Of a DNA stretch of 64,000 nt, positions 17,526 to 25,130 are shown piece after piece (positions within the stretch are counted from its first letter, which is position 1; each line of letters opens with the position of its first letter). The stretch lies in assembly GCF_024496245.1 (NCBI RefSeq), contig NZ_CP101740.1, positions 496,001 to 560,000 on the forward strand, written 5' to 3'. The notes beneath the pieces are model-generated. The model was given only the letters and a program-made list of their open reading frames with translations, had not been told where the DNA came from and ran no database searches. This stretch comes from Sphingomonas qomolangmaensis. GTDB lineage: Bacteria > Pseudomonadota > Alphaproteobacteria > Sphingomonadales > Sphingomonadaceae. The position numbers and the translations under genes are program-made.

Positions 17526-17854
17526 CAGCGCGCTGCCGCCGCGGCGTCCACCGGCGCGGCGCGATGCGCGGCGAGATAGTCGACCATGATCTTCTGCTCC
17601 TCGGGCTCGAGTTCGGCGCCGCGGTCTATCATCGATTGCACCGTCGCTGCCCAGGCCGCGGGCGTCTTGCGGACATCGGTCACCTGTGCCGTCGAATGGC
17701 AATAGCCGCAACGCTCGTTGATCAGCTCGAGCCCGGGGCCGGGCGGGGGCGGGGCCGCGGTGCTTTGCTGCCCGGCCAGCGCAGTGCCGAGGCCGCCAAG
17801 GGCTAGCGCGAGCAGCGGCAATGCGATTTTGGGGATAAGCATGGGGTACCTCAT
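17525..17854 (-). CDS. small monoheme c-type cytochrome
   Basis: A 109-residue exported protein: leader (M)LIPKIALPLLALALGGLGT, then a short low-complexity linker (STAAPPPPGPG) and one heme site CGYCH. The rest (TPAAWAATVQSMIDRGAELEPEEQKIMVDYLAAH) resembles the small cytochromes paired with quinoproteins. It most likely takes electrons from the PQQ dehydrogenase encoded immediately upstream; the two genes overlap as ATGA. The start at 17854 overlaps that stop; an ATG at 17842 is an alternative. Confidence 0.85.
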   Translation of the reverse strand: MRYPMLIPKIALPLLALALGGLGTALAGQQSTAAPPPPGPGLELINERCGYCHSTAQVTDVRKTPAAWAATVQSMIDRGAELEPEEQKIMVDYLAAHRAAPVDAAAAAR

Positions 17855-19773
17855 GGCAGGGTATAGACGACGACTTCATCGGCCGTCGCCGCCTGGAATG
17901 CGAAGCCGCCGGTCGCGACCACGCCGACCGCTTGGCGGCCATCCTTCATCGCGAAGGTCATCGGCGTGCCGTAGTTCGATGCGGGTAGCTTGTCGGACCA
18001 CAGCAACTTGCCCGTCCGCGTCTCGAATGCGCGGATCATCGAATCGCGCGTCGCGCCGATGAAGGTCAGCCCGCTCGCGGTGGTGATCGGCCCGCCCGCG
18101 CTGATCCCGCCAGCATCCTTGAGCGCGGGGTCCTCGTTCGCGCCGAGCACGCTGCGCCACACAATGTCGCCGCTGTTGACGTTGACCGCGACGAGCTCGC
18201 CCCAAGGCGGCTTGCTGCACGGATTGCCCGTCTCGGGATCGAGGAAATAGGCATAGCCGCCCTTCAGGCCCCAGCTGCCATCGGGCTGCTTCTCCATCTG
18301 CTGCGGACTGGCGAGGTTGTTGATGTTGACCACATACAGCCCGGTCGCGGGATCGAACGATCCGCCGCCCCAGTCGATGCCGCCGAAGCTGCCGGGGAAG
18401 AACGCCACCGCCGAATCGGCGCGCAGCGGCTGGAACGCCTTGCTCGCGACCACCCCCATGTCGGCGACGATCTTGTCGCAGGTCGCGCGAAGCGACGCGG
18501 GCGCCGTCACCATCTCGTCCATGCTGAACGTGAGGCGACTGAGCGGCGCGGGCTTGGCGGGCATCGGCTGGGTCGGCCAGGGCTGCTCGCCCGGCACGTC
18601 GGTGTCGGTTGGGACGGGTACTTCCTTGACGTCGTACAGCGGCTTGCCGGTCACGCGATCGAGGATGAACATGATCGCGGTCTTGTTCATCACCGCGATC
18701 GCGGGGATCGTCTTGCCGTCGCGCTTGACGTCGATCAGCGTTGCAGCGGGCAGATCGACGTCCCAGATGTCGTGGTGCATCGTCTGGAAATGCCAGAGAT
18801 ATTTGCCCGTTGCGGCTTCGACCGCGACGATCGAATTGCCATACAGGTTCATGCCTTTGCGATCGCCACCCCAGCGATCGAAGGTCGGCGCGCCCACGGG
18901 CAGATAGGCGATGCCGCGCTGGTCGTCGACGACGACGAAGGTCCACACATTGTTGCCCGATCGCCCTTTCCAGCTATCGCCCTCCCAGGTGCCGAAATTG
19001 GCCTCACCCGGCTGCGGAATGGTGTGGAAGGTCCAGGCGAGCTTGCCCGTCACCGCGTCCCAGGCGCGGACGTCGCCCGCCGCGCCCTTGGCCGGCATTT
19101 CCTGGACGCGCGACCCGGTGATGATCAGGTTCTTGTAGACCGCCGGCGGGCTGCTCATCCCCAGCGGGGCGCGCGTGCCGTTCATCACCTCGGGGGTCTT
19201 CATGTTGACCGCGCCCGCCTCGCCGAACCCGGCGGCGGGCTGGCCGGTCTTGGCGTCGAGCGCATAGAGCTTGCCCGTCCGCGTCCCGAAGACGATCCGC
19301 GCGCCGGTCTTGCCGTCGCCCGGCCAATAGGCGACGCCGCGCGTCGATGCCTGGTCGTTGCCGGGGAAATTGAACACCCAGCGTTCCTTGCCCGTCGCGG
19401 CATCGAGCGCGACGACACGGCGATAGGGGGTCGACAGATACATCGTCCCGTCGACCACCAGCGGCGTCGCTTCGGACGCGGAGAAGCCGGTCTTGAAGCG
19501 TTCGGGTACGCCGTCGGGCATCGGGATCGAATCGGCGGTCACCCCGGCGGGGCGCATGTGATACGACCACAGCTTCTTGAGTTTGCTGACATTGGCGGGC
19601 TTGATCGCGGTCAGCGGCGAGTGCCGGGCATGGCCCTCGTCGCGGCCATAGCTGGCCCAGTCGCCTTTTTGCTGTGCTAGCGCGGGGAGTGCGGCCAAGG
19701 CCATGGCAAGGGATGCGCCGGACAACAGGGCGCGGGAAGGTCGCAGCAATGGCATGGGCATTGGCAGGGGCAA
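17851..19773 (-). CDS. PQQ-dependent dehydrogenase, periplasmic
   Basis: An eight-bladed propeller quinoprotein of about 640 residues that oxidises an alcohol or sugar and passes electrons to cytochrome c or ubiquinone. Signature stretches are WASYGRDEGHARHSPLT, TGFSASEATPLVVDGTMYLS, NQDIW-like HHDIWDVDLPAATL, AVMNKTAIMFILDRVTGKP and GGPITTASGLTFIGATRD. It has no fused heme domain; the separate cytochrome gene follows. The GDH/quinate-type features (RGVAYWPG, PWPTQPMPAKP) suggest a sugar or cyclitol substrate rather than methanol. A signal peptide (LLSGASLAMALAALPALA) is present. TTG at 19773, five bases from GGAGAG, is my start; ATG at 19761 is an alternative. Transcription starts in the region shared with the CoA-transferase gene. 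Confidence 0.88.
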   Translation of the reverse strand: MPLPMPMPLLRPSRALLSGASLAMALAALPALAQQKGDWASYGRDEGHARHSPLTAIKPANVSKLKKLWSYHMRPAGVTADSIPMPDGVPERFKTGFSASEATPLVVDGTMYLSTPYRRVVALDAATGKERWVFNFPGNDQASTRGVAYWPGDGKTGARIVFGTRTGKLYALDAKTGQPAAGFGEAGAVNMKTPEVMNGTRAPLGMSSPPAVYKNLIITGSRVQEMPAKGAAGDVRAWDAVTGKLAWTFHTIPQPGEANFGTWEGDSWKGRSGNNVWTFVVVDDQRGIAYLPVGAPTFDRWGGDRKGMNLYGNSIVAVEAATGKYLWHFQTMHHDIWDVDLPAATLIDVKRDGKTIPAIAVMNKTAIMFILDRVTGKPLYDVKEVPVPTDTDVPGEQPWPTQPMPAKPAPLSRLTFSMDEMVTAPASLRATCDKIVADMGVVASKAFQPLRADSAVAFFPGSFGGIDWGGGSFDPATGLYVVNINNLASPQQMEKQPDGSWGLKGGYAYFLDPETGNPCSKPPWGELVAVNVNSGDIVWRSVLGANEDPALKDAGGISAGGPITTASGLTFIGATRDSMIRAFETRTGKLLWSDKLPASNYGTPMTFAMKDGRQAVGVVATGGFAFQAATADEVVVYTLP

Positions 19774-19909
19774 GGCATCTCTCCACTTCGTCTGCTTTTC
19801 CGGTTCGGGCCCGGCGGCAAATCGCGTTGCGCCCATCGATAGACCGGCTATAAATCATATACAATATGATCTACGGCAGTTTTAAGCTGCGATGAGGAGA
19901 GGTTTGTCG
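19774..19909. promoter_or_regulatory. divergent promoter region with 17-base inverted repeat
   Basis: This gap lies between the PQQ dehydrogenase operon (minus) and the CoA-transferase operon (plus). ATCATAT-ACA-ATATGAT at 19854-19870 is a perfect 7+7 inverted repeat with a three-base spacer. On the minus strand it gives TATATGATT, the same nine bases found inside the operator-like word at 14536-14544. It is a good candidate operator for the FCD GntR-type regulator encoded at 30473. AGGAGAGG at 19895-19902 is the ribosome site of the plus-strand gene. Confidence 0.6.
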
Positions 19910-21097
19910 ATGTCCACTTTGCCACTTTCGGGCCTGCGCGTGCTCGACATATCGCAGGTGATGGCAGGGCCGTTCTGCTGCATGATGCTGGGCGACATGG
20001 GCGCCGATGTCATCAAGATCGAACCGCCCAAGACCGGCGATTCGACGCGGCACTCGATGGGGTTCCGGTTGAAGGGCGAGGATAGCCCGGGCTTCCTGGC
20101 GCTCAACCGCAACAAGCGCAGCATCACGCTGAACCTGAAGGACGATGCCGACCGCGAAGTGCTCTACGCGCTGGTCAAGACCGCCGACATCCTGGTCGAG
20201 AATGCCCGGCCCGGCGTCGCGGCACGGTTGGGGATCGATTACGATACGCTCGCGGCGATCAATCCGCGGCTGGTCTATGCCAGCATCTCGGGCTTCGGCC
20301 AGACCGGCCCCTGGGCGCAGCGCCCGGGCTTCGACCTGATCGCGCAGGCGATGTCGGGAATCCTCAGCTCGAACGGCTTCCCCGGCATGGAGCCCGCCAA
20401 GAATTCGATCGCGGTCGCCGATCTCGGCGCCGGGCTGTTCAGCGCCTATGCGATCCTCAGCGCGATCATCGGCCGGCAGGCGAGCGGCAAGGGGCAATAT
20501 ATCGACGCGTCGCTGCTCGAGGCGGCGATGGGGCTGTCGATCTGGGAGACCACCGAGTTGTGGGGCACCGGCAAGGCGCCGACCCCGATCGGCTCGGCCA
20601 ACCGCATGTCGGCGCCGTATCAGGCGGTGCAGGCATCCGACGGCTGGTTCGTCATCGGCGCAGCGAACCAGGGGCTGTGGCTCACCTTCCTGGGGGTGAT
20701 CGGTCGCCCCGAGCTGCAGGAGGATGCGCGCTATTCTACCAATGCCGCGCGAGTGCAGAACCGCCAGATCCTCATCGACGCTCTCGCGCCCACCTTCCTG
20801 ACGCGCACCAAGCAGCAATGGATCGACGCGATGCTGGCGGCGGGCGTCCCCGCCGCACCGATCCTCGATTATGGCGAGGCGGTCGAAAGCGAACAGGCGG
20901 TCGCGCGCGACATGGTGCAGATGATCCCGCACCCGGTCGAAGGCGAGTTCAAGGCACTGGGCTTCCCGGTGAAGATGCGCGGCACCCCGCAGGAAGTGCG
21001 GCTGCCGCCGCCCTTGCTCAACGAACATTCGGCCGCGATCCGCCAGGAACTGGTCGATCGCGGGCTGCTCGCCGCGCCGAGCGAGGCAGCCGAATGA
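19910..21097 (+). CDS. class III CoA-transferase (CaiB/BaiF family)
   Basis: A 395-residue cytoplasmic enzyme that moves CoA between carboxylic acids. It has the family N-terminus PLSGLRVLDISQVMAGPFCCM, GDMGADVIKIEPP, then LNRNKRSITLNLK, LVENARPGV and ISGFGQTGPW. The catalytic Asp is in VADLGAGLFSAYAIL. The ATG at 19910 has AGGAGAGG seven bases upstream; a GTG or ATG farther upstream at 19892 lacks this. The gene overlaps the enoyl-CoA hydratase gene by ATGA, so both act together: an acid is activated by CoA transfer and then hydrated, isomerised or cleaved. The acid is unknown. Confidence 0.9.
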   Translation: MSTLPLSGLRVLDISQVMAGPFCCMMLGDMGADVIKIEPPKTGDSTRHSMGFRLKGEDSPGFLALNRNKRSITLNLKDDADREVLYALVKTADILVENARPGVAARLGIDYDTLAAINPRLVYASISGFGQTGPWAQRPGFDLIAQAMSGILSSNGFPGMEPAKNSIAVADLGAGLFSAYAILSAIIGRQASGKGQYIDASLLEAAMGLSIWETTELWGTGKAPTPIGSANRMSAPYQAVQASDGWFVIGAANQGLWLTFLGVIGRPELQEDARYSTNAARVQNRQILIDALAPTFLTRTKQQWIDAMLAAGVPAAPILDYGEAVESEQAVARDMVQMIPHPVEGEFKALGFPVKMRGTPQEVRLPPPLLNEHSAAIRQELVDRGLLAAPSEAAE

Positions 21098-21876
21098 GCG
21101 TGGGGCAGATCACCACCACCCGCGACGGGGCCGCACTGCACGTCCGCTTCGACAACCCCTCAGCGCACAATGCGCTGACCGGACAGATGTGGTTCGATTT
21201 GCGCGACGTCGCGCTCGGGGTCGCAGCCGATCCATCGGTCCGTGTCGTCACCTTTCGCGGCGTCGGCGGCAAGGCGTTCATCTCGGGCACCGACATTTCC
21301 AAATTCGCCGACTTCACCACCGGCGAACAAGGCATCGACTATGAGCGCGGCATCGACGAGTGCATGGGCGCGATCGACGCGATTCCGTGCACGACGATCG
21401 CCGCGATCGAGGGATGGGCGGTCGGCGGCGGAATCAACATCGCCAGCGCCTGCGACTTCCGCATCGCCACCCCCGACGCCAAGTTCGGCTCGCCGATCGG
21501 GCGGACGATCGGCAATTGCCTGTCGGCGGCGAGCGTCGCGCGGGTCGGCGGCGCGGTGGGGGTGCAATTCGCCAAGCGGATGGTGCTGCTGGGCGAGATG
21601 CTGACCGCCGAGCAATTGCTCGCGAGCGGCTTCCTGCTCAAGCTGGTCGAACGCGGCGCGATCGACGGCGAATTGGCGGCATTATGCGCGCGCGCGGCGG
21701 AGAATGCGCCACTGACGACGCGCACGACCAAGGAAACGATCCGCCGGATGACCTTCGGCGACCTGCCCGCGATCGAAGCGCTGGTCGGCGAAGTCTATGG
21801 CAGTGCCGACTTCCGCCGCGGGGTGGCCGATTTCCTCGCGAAGACCAAGCGCCTACCCGATTGGGAGGGGCGCTAA
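21094..21876 (+). CDS. enoyl-CoA hydratase/isomerase family protein
   Basis: A 260-residue crotonase-fold enzyme. The oxyanion holes are visible at GGKAFISGTDISKFADF and AIEGWAVGGGINIASACDFRIA. The usual second catalytic Glu in the IGRTIGNCLSAASVARVGG stretch is not obvious, so hydratase, isomerase, lyase or hydrolase action is possible. It is cotranscribed and translationally coupled with the CoA-transferase gene before it, and the acyl-CoA made there is its likely substrate. Confidence 0.87.
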   Translation: MSVGQITTTRDGAALHVRFDNPSAHNALTGQMWFDLRDVALGVAADPSVRVVTFRGVGGKAFISGTDISKFADFTTGEQGIDYERGIDECMGAIDAIPCTTIAAIEGWAVGGGINIASACDFRIATPDAKFGSPIGRTIGNCLSAASVARVGGAVGVQFAKRMVLLGEMLTAEQLLASGFLLKLVERGAIDGELAALCARAAENAPLTTRTTKETIRRMTFGDLPAIEALVGEVYGSADFRRGVADFLAKTKRLPDWEGR

Positions 21877-21887
21877 CCACCCCTGCC

Positions 21888-21976
21888 GTCACCCCGGACT
21901 TGGTGCGGGGCCCAGCTTGCCCCCCGCGGCGGCAGTGGTTGCTGCGCGGTGGACGCCGGACCAAGTCCGGGGTGAC
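21888..21976. repeat. dispersed inverted repeat, 17-base perfect arms
   Basis: GTCACCCCGGACTTGGT (21888-21904) is perfectly complementary to ACCAAGTCCGGGGTGAC (21960-21976), with 55 bases between. This is the look of a dispersed alphaproteobacterial palindromic element and it fills the gap between the hydratase stop and the convergent aldehyde dehydrogenase stop. It may also end transcription. Confidence 0.75.
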
Positions 21977-21999
21977 GGCTATTGGCTGACCTCCCCCCG

Positions 22000-23475
22000 T
22001 TACCAGCTCACCGCGATATACTTCGCCTCGCAATATTCGAGCATGCCGTGGTGCGCGCCCTCGCGGCCGAGGCCGCTCTGCTTCATCCCGCCGAACGGCG
22101 CGGCGGCGTCGGACACCAGCCCGCGATTGACCGCGACCATCCCGCATTCGATCCGCTCGGCCAGCTGCAATCCGCGCTTGAGATCGCCGGTATAGACATA
22201 GGCCGCCAGCCCATATTCGGTGGCGTTGGCGAGCGCGACGGCTTCGTCGACATCGTCGAACGCCATCACCGCCGCGACCGGGCCGAACACCTCGGTGCCG
22301 AGGATTTCCGAGCCCGGCTGGACATTGGCGATCACCGATGGCGGGTAAAAGAAGCCCGGCCGGTCGAGCGTCTTGCCGCCCAGCCGCACCTCGGCGCCGC
22401 GATCGACCGCGTCGGCGACCAGCCGCTCGATCTTGTCGATCGACTCCTGGTTGATCATCGCGCCGCACTGGGTCGCTGCGTCGGTCCCTGCGCCGACCGT
22501 CAGCGCCCCCATCCGCTCGCACAGCTTGGCCACGAACGCGTCATGGATTCCGCGCTGGACATAGAAACGGTTGGCCGCGGTGCAGGCTTCGCCCGCGTTG
22601 CGCATCTTGGCGACCATCGCCCCCTCGATCGCTTCGTCGAGATCGGCGTCGTCGAGCACCAGGAACGGCGCGTTGCCGCCCAGCTCCATCGACGAGCTGA
22701 TGACCTGGTCGGCGGCTTCGCGCAGCAGGATGCGGCCGACCTCGGTCGACCCGGTGAACGACAATTTGCGCACCCGCGGGTCGTGCAGCATCGCGCTGCA
22801 CGCAGGGCCGGGATCGCTGGTGTTGAACACGTTGACCACGCCCGCAGGCACGCCCGCGCGGCGCATGATCTCGGCCACCGCCAGCGCGGTCAGCGGGGTT
22901 TCCTCGGCGGGCTTGAGGATGCAGGTACAGCCCGCCGCCAGCGCGGGCGCGATCTTGCGCGTCGCCATCGCTGCGGGGAAATTCCACGGCGTGATCAGCA
23001 GTGCGATGCCGATCGGCTGATATTGCACCATGATCCGGTTGGCGCCCGATGGCGCCATCGTCAGCTCGCCGTTGATGCGCACCGCCTCTTCGGCATACCA
23101 GCGGAAGAATTCGGCGGCATAGGCGACCTCGCCGCGCGCGTCGGTCAGCGCCTTGCCGTTCTCGAGCGAGATGATCTGCGCCAGCCACTCCTGCTGCGCC
23201 ATCATCGCGTGGAAACAGGCGAGCAGGATTTCGGCGCGCTTGCGCGGCGGCGTCGCGGCCCAGCCCGCGGCCGCCGCATCGGCGGCATCGACGGTGGCGA
23301 TCGCCTCGTCGACCCCGCCATCGGCGATCGAGGTCAGCACCTCGCCGCTCGACGGATTGACGACGTCGATCCGCTTGCCCGAGGCGGCGGGCGCCCAATG
23401 CTCGCCGATCAACAACTCGGTGGGGATCGCGAAGGGGCCGGTCTGCCCGGCGGGGGCGAAGCTGTTAGCGGTCAT
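22000..23475 (-). CDS. NAD(P)-dependent aldehyde dehydrogenase (succinate-semialdehyde type)
   Basis: A 491-residue cytoplasmic ALDH. It has the cofactor segment LLITPWNFPAAMATRKIAPALAA, the FTGSTEVGR loop, the general base Glu in MELGGNAPF, and the catalytic Cys298 in GEACTAANRF. The C-terminus has EVFGPVAAV and PFGGMKQSGLGREGA. By pattern it is nearest the GabD group, which oxidises short semialdehydes. It is the last gene of the seven-gene operon, 12 bases after the Fe-ADH gene, so it would take the aldehyde from that enzyme or from the periplasmic dehydrogenases. Confidence 0.92.
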   Translation of the reverse strand: MTANSFAPAGQTGPFAIPTELLIGEHWAPAASGKRIDVVNPSSGEVLTSIADGGVDEAIATVDAADAAAAGWAATPPRKRAEILLACFHAMMAQQEWLAQIISLENGKALTDARGEVAYAAEFFRWYAEEAVRINGELTMAPSGANRIMVQYQPIGIALLITPWNFPAAMATRKIAPALAAGCTCILKPAEETPLTALAVAEIMRRAGVPAGVVNVFNTSDPGPACSAMLHDPRVRKLSFTGSTEVGRILLREAADQVISSSMELGGNAPFLVLDDADLDEAIEGAMVAKMRNAGEACTAANRFYVQRGIHDAFVAKLCERMGALTVGAGTDAATQCGAMINQESIDKIERLVADAVDRGAEVRLGGKTLDRPGFFYPPSVIANVQPGSEILGTEVFGPVAAVMAFDDVDEAVALANATEYGLAAYVYTGDLKRGLQLAERIECGMVAVNRGLVSDAAAPFGGMKQSGLGREGAHHGMLEYCEAKYIAVSW

Positions 23476-23487
23476 GATCGGGTTCCG

Positions 23488-24723
23488 TCAGATGGCGACA
23501 AGGCGGTGGCGCTCGCCGGCATAGGCTGCCTGCGTGATCGCGCGCATCGCGGTCAGGTCGAGCGGGCGCGGGTTGTTCTTGATGAGCCGGGCGGCGTCGA
23601 GCGAATGTTCGGCGACGAATTCCTGCTGGTCTTCGCGCAAGCCCAACTCGGCAAGCGATTTGGGGATGCCGATCGAGGCGAGCAGCGCCGCGACGGCTTC
23701 GATGAACGCCTGCGATCGTTCCTCGACGCTGCCGTCGGGCAGTCCGACCAGCGTCGCCAACTCGGCGAAGGCTTCGGCGCAGGCGGGGCGGTTAAACTGC
23801 ATCACGAAGGGGATCAGCGCCGCGACCCCCGCGCCGTGCGCGGTGTGCGTCAAATTGCCGATCGGATATTGCAACGCATGCGCCGCCGCCGTCCCCGCAG
23901 TGCCGAACGCGCAGCCCGCGGTGAGCGACGCGAGCATGACCCCCTCGCGCGCTTCGATGTCGTTGCCGTCGCGCCAGGCGCGCTCGAGGAACTTGAACAG
24001 ATTGGCGATCGCCAGCTTGGCAAAATGGTCCGACAGCGCGTTCTTGCCGACGAACACATGCTGCTCGGTCAGCATCGCATCGCCAGTGCGCGGCGCCGTG
24101 GTGAAGGATTCGATCGCATGCGTCAGCGCATCGGCGCCCGAGATCGCGGTGAGCGACGGCGGGCACGACACGGTCAGGTCGGGATCGCAGATCGCGACCT
24201 CGGGGATCAGATACGGGCTCGCCACGCCGACTTTGGTGCCGCGCCCGGTATCGGCGACCACCGCGACCGGCGTCGCCTCCGAGCCGGTACCCGCAGTGGT
24301 CGGCACCGCGATCAGCGGCAGGACGGGGCCGGGCACCGCGAACTCGCCATAATAGTCGCTCACCTTGCCGCCATGCGCCAGCAGCACCGCGACAATCTTG
24401 GCATGGTCCATCGCGCTGCCGCCGCCGATCGCGATCACCAGATCGGGCGCGAAATCGCGCGCCGCATCGATGCAGGTTTCGATCGATTCGACCGGCAGGT
24501 CGGGAATGACGCCGTCGAACACCTGGGTGGTGACGCCGTGCGCCGCCAGATCGGCGAGGATCTCGGCGAACACCGGTTGCGCCGCCTGGCGGCCATCGGT
24601 GACCACCAAGGCGCGACGCCCCAGCCGCGCACTGGTCGATCCGAGCGCGCCGCGCTGGCCGCGCCCGAACAGGATCGTCCGCGGCAGCCGTGCCGCACCG
24701 AAAAGCGATAGGGGCTGGGTCAC
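23488..24723 (-). CDS. iron-containing (type III) alcohol dehydrogenase
   Basis: A 411-residue group III dehydrogenase. The NAD-binding part has VIAIGGGSAMDHAKIVAVLL and LIAVPTTAGTGSEATPVAV. The metal site is spread over DALTHAIESFTT, GTAAAHALQYPIG and HTAHGAGVAAL, giving the Asp and three His. It would interconvert a primary alcohol and an aldehyde, next to the ALDH gene that can finish the oxidation. The GTG at 24723 overlaps the cytochrome stop by four bases (GTGA). The substrate is unknown; hydroxy acids and short diols are common in this family. Confidence 0.9.
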   Translation of the reverse strand: MTQPLSLFGAARLPRTILFGRGQRGALGSTSARLGRRALVVTDGRQAAQPVFAEILADLAAHGVTTQVFDGVIPDLPVESIETCIDAARDFAPDLVIAIGGGSAMDHAKIVAVLLAHGGKVSDYYGEFAVPGPVLPLIAVPTTAGTGSEATPVAVVADTGRGTKVGVASPYLIPEVAICDPDLTVSCPPSLTAISGADALTHAIESFTTAPRTGDAMLTEQHVFVGKNALSDHFAKLAIANLFKFLERAWRDGNDIEAREGVMLASLTAGCAFGTAGTAAAHALQYPIGNLTHTAHGAGVAALIPFVMQFNRPACAEAFAELATLVGLPDGSVEERSQAFIEAVAALLASIGIPKSLAELGLREDQQEFVAEHSLDAARLIKNNPRPLDLTAMRAITQAAYAGERHRLVAI

Positions 24724-25118
24724 TTGCTTCCCACGGTCTTGAGATAGGCGACGAGGTTCGCCTGATCTTCGGGTTTGGTCACGGGCGGCGCCATCATCTT
24801 GGTGCCCGGCACCAGCTTCGACGGCCCAGCGACAAAGCGCGCGATCGTCGCATCGTTCCACACCAGCTTCGAATTCTTGAGCGCGGCCGAATAGCTATAG
24901 CCCGGCATCGCCGCGGCAGGACGCCCGACGACCCCCGCCAGGCTGGGGCCGACCCCCTTCTTGCCCGGCACTACCGAATGGCACGCGGCGCAGCGCGCGA
25001 AGACGGTCTTGCCCTTGGCGGCATCGCCCGGCGGTGCCACCGGCAGCGCGGTCGCCGCGGCAGCGCCCAGCGTCGCGACGGCCATCGCGGCGCAGGCAAT
25101 CGACATACGGATCATCAT
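24720..25118 (-). CDS. class I c-type cytochrome, periplasmic
   Basis: A 132-residue exported monoheme cytochrome. After the leader MSIACAAMAVATLGAAAATA come the heme site FARCAACH, VGPSLAGVVGR and a late GTKMMAPP with the axial Met, the pattern of cytochrome c2/c550. It follows the GMC dehydrogenase gene by 12 bases and is probably the electron acceptor of the GMC/subunit-3 complex, matching three-part sugar dehydrogenases. ATGs at 25118, 25115 and 25106 compete as start. Confidence 0.9.
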   Translation of the reverse strand: MMIRMSIACAAMAVATLGAAAATALPVAPPGDAAKGKTVFARCAACHSVVPGKKGVGPSLAGVVGRPAAAMPGYSYSAALKNSKLVWNDATIARFVAGPSKLVPGTKMMAPPVTKPEDQANLVAYLKTVGSK

Positions 25119-25130
25119 ATTCTGTACTCG

